DNA of 64,000 nucleotides from contig NZ_DASSES010000015.1 of NCBI RefSeq assembly GCF_035695185.1, positions 19,174 to 83,173 on the forward strand. Reading direction: 5' to 3'. A model generated the notes under the pieces. It was not told the DNA's origin and ran no database searches. It worked only from the letters and a program-made list of their open reading frames with translations. The DNA comes from Frateuria_A sp035695185. Its GTDB lineage: Bacteria > Pseudomonadota > Gammaproteobacteria > Xanthomonadales > Rhodanobacteraceae. How positions within the stretch are numbered: the first letter of the stretch is position 1; each line of letters starts with the position of its first letter. Below are positions 38,496-47,582 of this stretch, piece after piece. The translations under genes and the position numbers were made by a program.

Positions 38496-39065
38496 GGGAG
38501 TACTCCTCGGTCACATGACTCGTTGGCGGAAATGCTGCAGGCCAGCGCCTTGCCGGCTGTCGACGCGCTCACTTCCTGAAAATGCCCTTGGCAGACGCGA
38601 CGCCAAGCAGCAAACCCGCACCCATGAGGCTGGCAGGGGGAACTCCCTCCGCGCCGGGATCAGGGTGCTCCCAGGCGCGAGACAGCTCCATGAACGGGCA
38701 CGGCTCCCACGGTGACGGACTTCAAGGTGCATCGTGATATTCGTGGCGCACCGAAGGACCGTTACATGCTCGAGCCGAAGCGCTGCGCACGGATCGCGCG
38801 TCCGAGGGCCATCGAGCCGGCCGGCGGGTTGTTCGACGTACATAAGTCTCCCGCGGCTATCGGCCTGCGGGCAATGGCATGCGCGTGCGGCTTCGTCCAG
38901 CGGTCGTGCGGACTCGTCCGAAATTCGCCAGGGCCGGCGAAAGCCGCTGGCGACGGGGCTTTGCGCGAACCACACTGTCCTTGTTCTTCAACACGTGCGC
39001 TCTTTGATGAGCGCCCGCGCAGCAGGTTTCCAAGGCCAGAGAGCCCCAGAAAGAGAGCAAGCTTC
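38496..39065. other. Intergenic stretch with no convincing gene
   Basis: About 570 bp between the divergent ADH gene and the ferritin-like remnant. Open frames are short and not protein-like. One weak candidate is a 40-codon minus-strand frame at 38569-38691 with a hydrophobic end (SLMGAGLLLGVASAKGIFRK). It has no clear ribosome site, so it is noted but not called a gene. The stretch is probably scar sequence from gene loss. Confidence 0.4.
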
Positions 39066-39343
39066 ATGAACGAGCCAGGGGTTGATGGCCGAAGTTCCTC
39101 GCGCAAGCAGGCGTAGCGACACTCGGTGCCACCGGCCTGTTCGGCGGCAGAGCCGTGTCGGGCACGATCGTCCGCCCGGGCGATGTCGGTGTCATCCAGA
39201 CTGCGCTTGCCCTCGAACACGAGGGCATCGCCGCCTATTGCATCGCGGGCAAGAGTGGATTGCTTTCACCCTCAACGCGCAAGCTTGCGCTCGTCTTCAT
39301 GGACCACCACCAGGCGCACCGCGATGAAACGAAGCACCAGAGA
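39066..39343 (+). pseudogene. Remnant of a twin-arginine-exported ferritin-like protein
   Basis: An ATG at 39066 reads MNEPGVDGR. The frame then shifts by about one codon's worth of bases, and another frame continues FLAQAGVATLGATGLFGG, the hydrophobic part of a Tat signal, then VIQTALALEHEGIAAYCIAG and KLALVFMDHHQAHRDE, which match a ferritin-like helix pair (EHE...HHxxHRD). After about 80 residues it ends at the start of the next gene. The RR pair of the Tat motif and most of the domain are lost. I see it as a decayed gene with a frameshift near 39090 and a C-terminal deletion. Confidence 0.5.
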
Positions 39344-39349
39344 GCATCC

Positions 39350-39901
39350 ATGAACCGCATCGATTTCCCCGCTACCGCGGATGGGGCTCCGGCGACGGTC
39401 CAGGGCATCCTGGCCGGCCTGCAAAAGAAGCTCGGCTTCGTCCCGAACCTGCATCGGCTCATGTCGGTCAGCCCGCATGTCCTGGCCGGGTGGTCCGGGC
39501 TCACGGGCCATCTCGGCAAGACGCTCGACCTGAAGACTCGCGAAAGCATCGCCCTGGCGATATCGCAAGCCAACGGCTGCGATTACTGCCTGGCTGCGCA
39601 CGCTTACGTTGCGAGCACCTTGGCAAGCGTGTCGTCAGAGGAGATCGCGCTCAATCGCGAGGGTCGCTCGGCGGATCCCCGGCGCGCGATGGCTACCGCA
39701 TTTGCCCAGAGGGTAGTCCAGACACGGGGCCAGGTTGCGGACGAGGATATCGCCAGCATCCGTGCGGCGGGCTACAGCGATGCGAACATCGTGGAGATCG
39801 TCGCCTGTGTCGCCCAGTACCTGATGACCAACCTTCTCAACAACGTCGCAAGAACGGTAGTGGATTTTCCCGCGATCGACGCGCCGGCCACGACGGCCTG
39901 A
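39350..39901 (+). CDS. AhpD-like carboxymuconolactone decarboxylase-family protein
   Basis: 183 residues from the ATG at 39350. It has the CMD core with ALAISQANGCDYCLAAHAYV, where CxxC and the following His form the thiol redox centre of AhpD-type proteins. This points to alkylhydroperoxidase or a related thiol oxidoreductase activity, not to aromatic-ring decarboxylation. The frame is open upstream because it runs on from the ferritin-like remnant, so the ATG was placed by family length. Fits the redox theme of the region. Confidence 0.85.
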   Translation: MNRIDFPATADGAPATVQGILAGLQKKLGFVPNLHRLMSVSPHVLAGWSGLTGHLGKTLDLKTRESIALAISQANGCDYCLAAHAYVASTLASVSSEEIALNREGRSADPRRAMATAFAQRVVQTRGQVADEDIASIRAAGYSDANIVEIVACVAQYLMTNLLNNVARTVVDFPAIDAPATTA

Positions 39902-40224
39902 CACGCCCATGGAGTTGCGATGTCTGCGGGTCGATCGCAACCATCCCGGCTGAAGCCATGGGGCGCGATCAAGCGCCTGGCGCGTTCGCCGCAAGGCTGC
40001 ATGGATGCCTTCCGCCCCGGGTCGCCACCCGTCGTCACCATCCGTGTCGATGGCGGGGCAACGGAACGTCCCCGAACGGGTCCGCGCACAGGCCTCGACC
40101 GCCGATCGGCATCACCACGTAACCGATACCCCCGGAAGAGCGAATCGCTTTGAGGACGAGCCGGATGCCCGTCCGGAAACTCAGGATGCACCCATGACGA
40201 TCCGGCAGGATCGAAGGAGGACCG
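39902..40224. other. Intergenic stretch, no gene seen
   Basis: 323 bp between the AhpD-like gene and msrB. No open frame on either strand is protein-like. The last 15 bases hold the strong msrB ribosome site GAAGGAGGACCG. The rest probably includes the msrBA promoter, but I cannot place it. Confidence 0.4.
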
Positions 40225-40674
40225 ATGGCCGCTTACCACAAGAATCCGGAGGCGATCGCCAAGCTTTCGCCCGAACAATTCAGTGTCACCCAGCAGGGTG
40301 CGACGGAGCGTCCGGGAACCGGCGCTTACCTGCACAACAAGGAAGCAGGCATCTACGTGGACATCGTATCGGGCGAGCCGTTGTTCGCGTCGACCGACAA
40401 GTTCGAGTCCGGCTGCGGCTGGCCGAGCTTCACCAAGCCGATCGAGCCCGCACACGTCGCCGAACTGCGCGATATCTCGCATGGAATGATCCGGACGGAA
40501 GTACGCTCGATGCATGGCGACAGCCACCTCGGCCACGTGTTTCCGGATGGCCCGCCCGACAGGGGCGGTCTGCGCTACTGCATCAATTCCGCCTCGCTCC
40601 GTTTCGTGCCTCGTGATGAGATGGAGGCACAAGGCTACGGCGCCTATCTCGACCAAGTGGAGGACATCCAGTGA
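40225..40674 (+). CDS. msrB: Peptide methionine-R-sulfoxide reductase MsrB
   Basis: 149 residues behind a strong ribosome site. MsrB signature: GCGWPSFTKPI, then HLGHVFPDGP and GGLRYCINSASLRF, in which the Cys of RYCIN is catalytic. The paired CxxC zinc sites of the zinc-type enzymes are not visible, so this is the zinc-free form. It reduces methionine-R-sulfoxide in proteins using thioredoxin or glutaredoxin. Its stop overlaps the msrA start (GTGA), so both stereoisomers are handled by one transcript. Confidence 0.93.
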   Translation: MAAYHKNPEAIAKLSPEQFSVTQQGATERPGTGAYLHNKEAGIYVDIVSGEPLFASTDKFESGCGWPSFTKPIEPAHVAELRDISHGMIRTEVRSMHGDSHLGHVFPDGPPDRGGLRYCINSASLRFVPRDEMEAQGYGAYLDQVEDIQ

Positions 40675-41183
40675 CTACCGAACGCGCTGTGCTCGCAGGC
40701 GGTTGCTTCTGGGGCATGCAGGACCTGATCCGCAAGCTTCCCGGGGTCGTTTCGACCCGGGTCGGCTACACCGGCGGCGACGTGCCGCACGCGACCTATC
40801 GCCACCACGGCACCCACGCAGAGGCCATCGAGATCATCTTCGATCCGGCCCGCACCACCTACCGCCGCCTGCTCGAGTTCTTTTTCCAGATCCACGACCC
40901 GACCACGCTCAACCGCCAGGGCAACGACCGCGGCACCAGCTACCGCTCGGCGATTTTCTTCACCAGCCAAGAGCAGGAGGTCGTGGCCCGGGACACCATC
41001 GCCGATGTCGAGGCCTCGGGCCTTTGGCCCGGAAAGGTGGTGACCGAACTCGCACCCGCCGGCGATTTCTGGGAAGCAGAGCCCGAGCACCAGGACTACC
41101 TCGAACGCATCCCGCACGGGTATACCTGTCATTTCGTCCGCCCGGGCTGGGTGCTGCCACGTCGCACGCAGGCGAAGGCCTGA
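40671..41183 (+). CDS. msrA: Peptide methionine-S-sulfoxide reductase MsrA
   Basis: 170 residues from a GTG overlapping the msrB stop. It has the MsrA active site AGGCFWGMQDLI with catalytic Cys, then GYTGGDVPHATY, HAEAIEIIFDP and NDRGTSYRSAIFF. The C-terminal resolving cysteines of longer MsrA proteins are absent, but this form is common. It reduces methionine-S-sulfoxide. Together with msrB it forms a repair pair for oxidised proteins. Confidence 0.93.
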   Translation: MTTERAVLAGGCFWGMQDLIRKLPGVVSTRVGYTGGDVPHATYRHHGTHAEAIEIIFDPARTTYRRLLEFFFQIHDPTTLNRQGNDRGTSYRSAIFFTSQEQEVVARDTIADVEASGLWPGKVVTELAPAGDFWEAEPEHQDYLERIPHGYTCHFVRPGWVLPRRTQAKA

Positions 41184-41275
41184 CCGGCACGTCGGTTGGC
41201 GGTCGTGGGCGACTACCCGGCTTGCCTTACGCGTGAGATTTCCGCACCCGAGTCCGGCCGAGCGAGGCTTTCCCA

Positions 41276-41640
41276 GTGGTCCGCATCGATGTGATGAAGG
41301 TCTTTATTGCCGCGCTCGATGAGGTCAGCCTGGCCGGCGCGAGCCGTCGATCGAGCGCTCGGCCGCGGCGGTGAGCAGGGCCATCGCGTTCCTGGATGCG
41401 CACGTGGGGGTGCCACTGCTGCAGCGCGCCCTCGTTCAAGCTGAGCGAAGCGGGTGAACGCTATGCGGTTGCCTGCCGCAAGCTGCTCATGGGCCTGGAG
41501 GAGGCGGATCGCCAGGCGGCGGTGAACGGTCGCTGCTCCGCGGGTACTCGCTATTTCCGCCACCGTGTTCGCTGGCGTGAAGCTGTTGCCTCCGATCGTG
41601 GACACCTTCATGGTAGAGCAGCCGTCTGCTTGCGACCGAA
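41276..41640 (+). pseudogene. LysR-family regulator, frameshifted N-terminal remnant
   Basis: Frames can be joined into a LysR helix-turn-helix: VMKVFIAALDEVSLAGASRR, then in the next frame AVSRAIAFLDAHVGVPLLQR, then in a third SFKLSEAGERYAVACRKLL. The first frame hits a stop after about 30 codons. At least two frameshifts are needed, and the ligand-binding domain is absent. The gene is dead. It points toward the SDR gene and may once have controlled a neighbour. Confidence 0.7.
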
Positions 41641-41822
41641 GTGGACGTTACGAGGGGCGTTGTCCGCAATGCGCGCCCCTGTGTAGATTCCTGCTGCCGG
41701 TTAAGCGGCCGCCCCCTCCTTGCGGCTGTAGCCGAACGTTTCTGCAACCTGACACCGGGTGAATGTCAGGGCAGGGCGTTGTGTCCGCCTTACGCGACCA
41801 TGATTTCGCTTGTGGCGAGGCG

Positions 41823-42566
41823 TTACGCCGCGGCCAAGGCGACGGCATCGGCACCTGCCGGCAAGCGTACGGGGCTGGCCGGATCGTCGATGGCCCGCCA
41901 GACCGCTTCGATCACGTCGGCGGTATGCGTCACCGGACCGGTCGCTTGCGCCCAACCCTCGAAGACTTTCCGCGCCAGCCCGGTGTACGCCTCGTGCATC
42001 TCGCCATGCATGCGGGAGCGCGCGTTCTCGCCGAAACGGGTCTCCGGCGCCCGACCCGGCAACACCAGCCGGACCCGGATATGGAACGGTTCCAGCTCAA
42101 GCGCCAGCGATTCGGTGAACGCGTTCACCGCGGCCTTGCTCGCACTGTAGACGGCCAGGAGGTGCAGTGGCTTCATGGTGACCGACGAGCTGATATTGAC
42201 GATGACGCCGGACCTGCGCTCGCGGAATTGGGGCAGCACCGCCTGGGTCATCGCGATCGTGCCCAGGGTGTTGGTCGCGAACACTTCGCGAGCCGCATCC
42301 ATCGAGGTGCCTTCCAGTGGGTTGAGCAAGCCGATACCGGCGTTGTTCACCAGGGCATCGATCGGACCGGCCGCATCGATGAGTGCGCGGATGCTGCGCG
42401 GGTCGGTCACGTCGAGCGGCAGCACGCGCAGGCGTGCCGAGCGTGGCAGCAGGTTTTCGCGCGGGGTGCGCATGGTGGCGATGACTTGCCAGCCGCGGCC
42501 GAGGAAGTCCTGCGCGATCTCGAGGCCGAAACCGGACGAACAACCGGTGATCAGGATGGTTTTCAT
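41823..42566 (-). CDS. Short-chain dehydrogenase/reductase (classical SDR)
   Basis: 247 residues from the ATG at 42566. Nucleotide motif ITGCSSGFGLEIA, NNAG at about 84-87, catalytic Ser in VNISSSVT, and YSASK (Tyr and Lys of the active site). The classical SDR fold reduces or oxidises carbonyl or alcohol groups with NAD(P)H; substrate unknown. It is divergent from the AraC gene at 42637 with only 70 bp between them, so that regulator probably controls it. Confidence 0.92.
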   Translation of the reverse strand: MKTILITGCSSGFGLEIAQDFLGRGWQVIATMRTPRENLLPRSARLRVLPLDVTDPRSIRALIDAAGPIDALVNNAGIGLLNPLEGTSMDAAREVFATNTLGTIAMTQAVLPQFRERRSGVIVNISSSVTMKPLHLLAVYSASKAAVNAFTESLALELEPFHIRVRLVLPGRAPETRFGENARSRMHGEMHEAYTGLARKVFEGWAQATGPVTHTADVIEAVWRAIDDPASPVRLPAGADAVALAAA

Positions 42567-42636
42567 GGAAGAGCTCCTGCTTGGGACGGGTGGGATGACG
42601 TGCCCACGATAGGCACCAACCACAGGATGATCTACC

Positions 42637-43584
42637 ATGGAAAGTCCATATTTAATTAGCGATAGTCCAGTCATGGCCGATCCGCTCTCCGAAGTCGTCA
42701 CGCTGCTCCAGCCCGGGGCGGCTTTTTCCAAGCTGGTCAGCGGCGCCGGCCGGTGGCGGGTGCGCCGTACCGAGCCCGGTCGGCCGTTCTACTGCGTGGT
42801 TCTCGAGGGCTCCTGCCGGCTTGCCGTCGAAGGGCGCGAGCCGCTGATGCTCCAGGCCGACGATTTCGTGTTGATCCCCGCGGCACATCACTTCGCAACC
42901 TCGAGCCTCGATCCACCGGACGACGGCCAGGACGCCCCGCCCACCCTCCTGCCCAGCGGTGAATTTCGCCTCGGCACGGTGGAGGGGCCGCCACAGGTGC
43001 GCATGATGGTCGGCTATTGCGTCTTCGGCTCACCGGACGCCGCCATGCTGGTTTCGCTGCTGCCGCAACTGGTGTGCGTACGCGGCGACCAGCGGCTCGC
43101 CACGCTGGTGCAACTGGTCAACGAGGAATCGCGTGGACAGCGGCCCGCCCGCGAACTGATCCTGACGCGTCTGCTGGAAGTCCTGCTGATCGAGGCACTG
43201 CGATCCACCGCAGGCACTGCTGCGTCGCCTGGGTTGCTGCGCGGCCTGGCCGACGCACGCCTTGCCGTCGCGATACGACGCATGCACGAGATGCCGACAC
43301 ACCCGTGGACGGTGGCCCACCTGGCGAAAGAGGCCGCACTGTCGCGCTCGGCGTTCTTCGAGCGTTTCAGCCGTGCCGTGGGGTTGACGCCCATGGAGTA
43401 CCTGTTGGCCTGGCGCATGGCGTTGGCCAAGAAACTGCTGCGAAAGGGGGGCGTCACCATCACCGACGTCGCCGAGCGTGTGGGCTACGGCTCGGCAAGC
43501 ACGTTCAGCGTCGCCTTCAGCCGCCACGTCGGCATGCCGCCGGCACGCTATGCCCGCGAACCGTTGCCGGCATCCGGTATGTGA
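42637..43584 (+). CDS. AraC-family regulator with cupin_6 sensor domain
   Basis: 315 residues; ATG at 42637 has AGGATGA about 9 bases upstream (42673 is an in-frame alternative). Cupin domain (about 30-190: FYCVVLEGSCRLAVEGREPL, LQADDFVLIPAAHH) and AraC helix-turn-helix pair (about 215-305: WTVAHLAKEAALSRSAFFERF, VTITDVAERVGYGSASTFSVAF). Such regulators often activate a divergent SDR or oxidoreductase gene. The region around the start contains short repeats of AGTCCA (42646, 42664) that might be an operator, though they lie within the longer reading frame. Confidence 0.9.
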   Translation: MESPYLISDSPVMADPLSEVVTLLQPGAAFSKLVSGAGRWRVRRTEPGRPFYCVVLEGSCRLAVEGREPLMLQADDFVLIPAAHHFATSSLDPPDDGQDAPPTLLPSGEFRLGTVEGPPQVRMMVGYCVFGSPDAAMLVSLLPQLVCVRGDQRLATLVQLVNEESRGQRPARELILTRLLEVLLIEALRSTAGTAASPGLLRGLADARLAVAIRRMHEMPTHPWTVAHLAKEAALSRSAFFERFSRAVGLTPMEYLLAWRMALAKKLLRKGGVTITDVAERVGYGSASTFSVAFSRHVGMPPARYAREPLPASGM

Positions 43585-43945
43585 TCGTCGGAAGAGGTAT
43601 TGCCCGCCAGCGCCGCATGCCGTGGCGTGGCCGGTCGGGGAGCGATTGCGTCAGGCCGAGCGGTGCGGGAGCTGCCGGGCGATGTTTGGGAGGCCATGGC
43701 TCGGGGCTCGCGACGGGGTCTTAGGCTGCTGGTCCCCGTTGATCTAGGGCGCGGCCGTCTCTGTTTGGCCAGAAAGCGATACCGTCGGTGAGCTTGTCGA
43801 GATGGCGATTAGGCCAAGTTATCGGGGGTAGACGGGCGTCTGCTTTCGACTTAACTCGGGCACACTAAGCAGGTGGCTGAAAGAGCGGGTCACTACCGCA
43901 AGCTTTTCGCTATGCATTCCGATACAACGTAAAAGGTTCACCAAG
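43585..43945. other. Intergenic boundary region at the edge of the accessory island
   Basis: 361 bp with no convincing gene. Up to about 43750 the base composition is like the neighbours, then GC drops and stays lower through the next gene. It contains one copy of a repeat (43818-43854, listed separately) and, near the end, AT-rich sequence and AAAAGGTTCACCAAG before the start at 43946. It probably marks the left edge of the island. No tRNA is seen. Confidence 0.4.
43818..43854. repeat. Imperfect intergenic repeat, copy A
   Basis: About 37 bp (GTTATCGGGGGTAG, then CGGGCGTCTGCTTT, then CGACTTAA) that recurs with a few changes at 47457-47494. The two copies flank the large PLD-like gene in direct orientation. 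The CGTCTGCTTT core looks like one arm of a palindromic intergenic element; in this copy the second arm is poor. Confidence 0.5.
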
Positions 43946-46900
43946 ATGGCTTCCCGCGAAGTAACTGCCGCCGTAGTACCCGTGCTAGAAGATCTGCTCG
44001 ACGATCAACGATTGGCGCGCTTGTTTTCCGATCGCGGCAGCGCTTGTGTACTCCAACTCTGGGTCCTTCAGATCAAGGCGGAGCAGGCGACAGAGAATCG
44101 GGTGATCTACGGGCGGCTTCTTCCTTACAACCATGCTAGCCAAGCGTGGTCAGCAAGCGACCGAGAGTGCTTTGAATCAGTCGGCAAAGCCAAGGCCCAG
44201 GTCGTTCGCCTGAATCTCTACCACTCGGCGGTGCGTAGCGCCGATGTCGTCCGCGGGCTCAGCGCAGGACGGACGATCACCGAGATCAGCCGTGAGCTCG
44301 CCTTCATGCTTCCCCCTGCGTTGGAAGAGCGTTTCGGATCAACAGCGCTAGTTCCAGATGTGATTGCCTTCCGCCCAGTCAGCTATCTGCTGAATAGGGC
44401 GGCGCTGGGGCGGCATTCGCCGGCCAGTCCGCATGAGAGTGCGGGTGCGCTGAGCGCATCGATCACACGGGTGGATAAGATCGCACTGCTGCGTGTCGAC
44501 GGGTGCTTTGAGCGGACGTTGGCCCAGTTGGTCTGCCGTCGTCTCAAGGAAGACACTGGCATGGATTTTCGAGGCGCGGATAGCGCTCGGCTGGGCGACC
44601 TAGAGTGCCTAGTCTTTCCGACGTTAGACGAGGGCCAACACAACTTACTTTCGGTGGTGCGAACCCCGGCATCCAATGGAATTCGGGTCTGCTTTGATCC
44701 TGCGCAACTTCCGGCGTTCGCGCACTTTCAGGTTCGTTTATGCATCACAAACGACCGCGAAGTGGTTTATACAGCCATTGCGTCGACGAACCAGACAGAG
44801 GGCGGGCGTGCGGAGTGCGAGTTCCGGTTGGGCTCGTACGTGTATGCCGTCGCGGACACTGCGGAGCTCGAGATATTCGGCGAGCAGGATGATGCACCGG
44901 GTACGAGCAAGCTCTGTTGCCGATGGGCTATTGGCTACGTCCGTGAGATTAGCTTTCAAACCCATGTTTCGCCTGGCAACGTCGCACCCATCAGGTTCGA
45001 CTGGCTCGAGAAGACAACGCGGGGTGTCGCGCCAGAGCGTACCGCGAAGGCATTGACGTTCAACCGAGGCCAAGCGCTGTCGAGCCGTGTCGGCGGCCGC
45101 ATTACTGACCAATGGGTACCAGCCAACCGCGATCTGGATGCGCTGCTACGGCGACTGGATCCGCCAAGCTCATCGGGCGGCTTCTTCCCCCGGTGGGGTT
45201 GTAGCAACGGCGAAGGTCGCTTGAGGTTCGTCGAGTGGCTGCGATCAGTCTTAGCGAAACACCCACAAAGTCAGATCGCAATCTTCGATCCCTATTTCGA
45301 GGCCTCTGGGCTGGCCTTGCTGCTGTTGGGTCGTCCCAATGCGGCAGACTACCTTGTTTTCACCAGCGTGCCCAAGCAGCCTGCAAAGGGCAAACCCCAG
45401 CGCCGCAAGGGCGATAGCGCGGGCCAAGAGCGCTTGAGGGTTCTTCTGGCCAGTTGCCAGAGCAATGCCCATCTCTTTGGCCATAATTTTAACCTTCGCA
45501 TTTACGGCCTCAAAGAAGGCTGGTTGCATGACCGCTATCTTCTCATCATGGGGCCTGACGGGCTGCCGGTGGCCGGATACAACCTTTCCAACTCACTTCA
45601 GATGGCTTCGGAAAACTTTCCGCTACTGGTTACCCCGATTCCGGCCGACACGCTGTTCGAGGTCGAGCGGTACAAAGCGGATCTTATGAGAGAGGCGTGC
45701 GCAACCCATTCGCCTGAAAGCGCCGCTTCACCAGTCAGTTTGCTCTATGACTCGGCAATCGTGCCAAAGGCATCGGTTGTTTATGAGCCCCTAGCCATCC
45801 TGAAGCACGGAAGCGCCGGCGACGTGCTTAGCGGGTGGCTGGACGAGGCGTCCTTAAAAGGGCTACACGGCGAGCCTCTGGTCGATCGCATGCACGCCCT
45901 AGGCCTGATCCGCGACGGGTCGCTGAAGTTGGAGGACTTGTCCGGACTCCAGAAGTGGCTTGCGGCTCCCGGTGGCGATTTTAGTTCGTTCGATGCCTGT
46001 TGGGAGGTGCTCGGCGAGTTGCTCGCTCATTCAATAGCTGGCGACAGCTCCTTTAAAGAGCTAAGTACGCAAGCGGGTTTTCTGACGTTTCTGAAGCGGT
46101 ACCTGCAAACGTCATTCGCCCGTACGCCCGATACTTCCAATGCTCGCGGCCCGACCGTATCCGCGGAGCTTTTCCAAGAGACGCTTGACGCTCTACTGCA
46201 CTGCGCACAGCGAGGTGAGACCTATCACTACCCGACCAAGTACAAGTCGCTGACTTGGCCGGAGTACTACGCCATTCGGATCTTATGGACCTGTGCGCCG
46301 GCCGACCTACTCGACGTCCTTGAAGCACACATCGAGGCGCTGAATGCGCAATCGACGGTAGCGGGTGATGTGGCCCTCGCGATATTGAGTCAGTCTCTCA
46401 GCGAAATGGCCCTGTCTCTCGCGATCGGGATCGACAACGCGCAGCGCCGCCGACTGCTCGCAAGCTCTGTCGGCTTGTTCCAATGGATGGGTTTGGAGGC
46501 GGCCGAGCAGGAGATGCATGCGCCGGATCCTGATGCGGCTGTAACTCAGTGGCTTGCTAGTGAGCCGGAAAGCAAGCGTACTCAAGTCCTCGGCTGGATG
46601 GTCCAACGAGCAGCAGGAAACCGGCAGGGGATCAAAGCATATCGCCGTCTAGTGTCCACGCTGCTGGATTCCCTGCCGCCCAAAGTGCCTGCAAAGAGGC
46701 TAGGGGACGTGGTCGACGCTATGCGTGGCCATATGCGAACGCTGCCGTGGGTCGAGCCGTGGCTGTTTAATGACGTCATCGCCCCGTTGCTCAGCACCGG
46801 TCGCGCATCCGTAGATGCCGCGGGAAATATATGGATGCAGGAGCTAGTTGCCTTGCTGGGCCCTAAGGCTGACGGCAGCTCGCGCCTTTTCGACCTGTCT

Positions 46901-47278
46901 CGAGAGGGTCAGACGACAAATGTCGCCGCGGCGCTTTTTGCGCAAAGCAGCGCCGAACGACAGAAGGCCCATCTCCGCAGCATAGAACGAATCTTGAGTC
47001 AGAATCGTCGCATCATCCAGCAACCCCTTGCCAGCACGACCAACTGGGCGGCATGGTATGACGCGCTGACAACGTCGCTGTGGATCGCGGGTTTCGCGCG
47101 TTGGGCGCGCTACTACCAGCGCACGTTGAATAAGGAAGTGGATGAGCTGGAACAGCTTGCAAAGGATGCGGATGCGCTGGCTGCAGCCCGGAGCCAGGAG
47201 GAGTGGGATTCCGCAAGTACACATCGGGACATGATTGAGTTTATCGCACGAGTGGACCAGCTGCAGGACGCGGACTAG
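43946..47278 (+). CDS. Large PLD-superfamily-like protein (VPA1262-like), putative defence gene
   Basis: 1110 residues, with lower GC than its surroundings. The N-terminal half is alpha/beta and unassigned. Around residues 444-530 are IAIFDPYFEASG and WLHDRYLLIMG, followed by GYNLSNSLQMASENFPLLVTPI, the layout of a phospholipase D/HKD-like fold with a His-x-x-x-Tyr variant in place of HxK. The C-terminal half is mostly helical. Proteins of the VPA1262 type share this pattern and are found in accessory islands, but I rest this on memory of the family and not on a search. It stands alone on the plus strand between two copies of an intergenic repeat. Function unknown. Confidence 0.55.
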   Translation: MASREVTAAVVPVLEDLLDDQRLARLFSDRGSACVLQLWVLQIKAEQATENRVIYGRLLPYNHASQAWSASDRECFESVGKAKAQVVRLNLYHSAVRSADVVRGLSAGRTITEISRELAFMLPPALEERFGSTALVPDVIAFRPVSYLLNRAALGRHSPASPHESAGALSASITRVDKIALLRVDGCFERTLAQLVCRRLKEDTGMDFRGADSARLGDLECLVFPTLDEGQHNLLSVVRTPASNGIRVCFDPAQLPAFAHFQVRLCITNDREVVYTAIASTNQTEGGRAECEFRLGSYVYAVADTAELEIFGEQDDAPGTSKLCCRWAIGYVREISFQTHVSPGNVAPIRFDWLEKTTRGVAPERTAKALTFNRGQALSSRVGGRITDQWVPANRDLDALLRRLDPPSSSGGFFPRWGCSNGEGRLRFVEWLRSVLAKHPQSQIAIFDPYFEASGLALLLLGRPNAADYLVFTSVPKQPAKGKPQRRKGDSAGQERLRVLLASCQSNAHLFGHNFNLRIYGLKEGWLHDRYLLIMGPDGLPVAGYNLSNSLQMASENFPLLVTPIPADTLFEVERYKADLMREACATHSPESAASPVSLLYDSAIVPKASVVYEPLAILKHGSAGDVLSGWLDEASLKGLHGEPLVDRMHALGLIRDGSLKLEDLSGLQKWLAAPGGDFSSFDACWEVLGELLAHSIAGDSSFKELSTQAGFLTFLKRYLQTSFARTPDTSNARGPTVSAELFQETLDALLHCAQRGETYHYPTKYKSLTWPEYYAIRILWTCAPADLLDVLEAHIEALNAQSTVAGDVALAILSQSLSEMALSLAIGIDNAQRRRLLASSVGLFQWMGLEAAEQEMHAPDPDAAVTQWLASEPESKRTQVLGWMVQRAAGNRQGIKAYRRLVSTLLDSLPPKVPAKRLGDVVDAMRGHMRTLPWVEPWLFNDVIAPLLSTGRASVDAAGNIWMQELVALLGPKADGSSRLFDLSREGQTTNVAAALFAQSSAERQKAHLRSIERILSQNRRIIQQPLASTTNWAAWYDALTTSLWIAGFARWARYYQRTLNKEVDELEQLAKDADALAAARSQEEWDSASTHRDMIEFIARVDQLQDAD

Positions 47279-47582
47279 TGAATTCCGTCGGAACACTTTG
47301 GCCGGCCCTGATGACTTAGATAAGGCGCAACGCCCGATCAATTGCGTGCACTCATGAGGGTTTAGGGCTGGGAACTGCAAGTAGACTAATGTCGCTGAGG
47401 CCCCGGATCTCTCCTGGCGGCCGAAAACAGGCGTCAGGGCAGGGCGATAAGGGTGCGTTATCGAGGGTAGGGCGGGCGTCTGCTTTAGACCCAAGCGGAC
47501 ATGTCCGTTGCCTAGGAACTTCGCCATTCCGCCCGAGGGCAGCGCCAGAAGGCACTCTCCGCCAACATCGCTCGAGCACGTC
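47279..47582. other. Intergenic stretch with a second repeat copy
   Basis: 304 bp between convergent genes. It carries repeat copy B (47457-47494) and short GC-rich inverted repeats that could end transcription from both sides, but no clear T-run terminator. No gene seen. Confidence 0.4.
47457..47494. repeat. Imperfect intergenic repeat, copy B, with palindromic extension
   Basis: It matches copy A at about 30 of 37 positions. Here GTCTGCTT (47478 region) pairs with AAGCGGAC a few bases later with one wobble, giving a small hairpin. It resembles palindromic intergenic elements with a GTCYGCTT/AAGCGGAC stem found in many proteobacteria. With copy A it brackets the PLD-like gene, about 3.6 kb apart. 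Confidence 0.5.

Noticed and set aside
38569..38691. 40-codon minus-strand frame ending in a hydrophobic segment
   Set aside because: No clear ribosome site and no recognisable family; kept only as a note in the gap entry.
43585..43945. tRNA gene as island attachment site
   Set aside because: I looked for a cloverleaf with a TTC-loop and CCA end and saw none, here or beside either recombinase.
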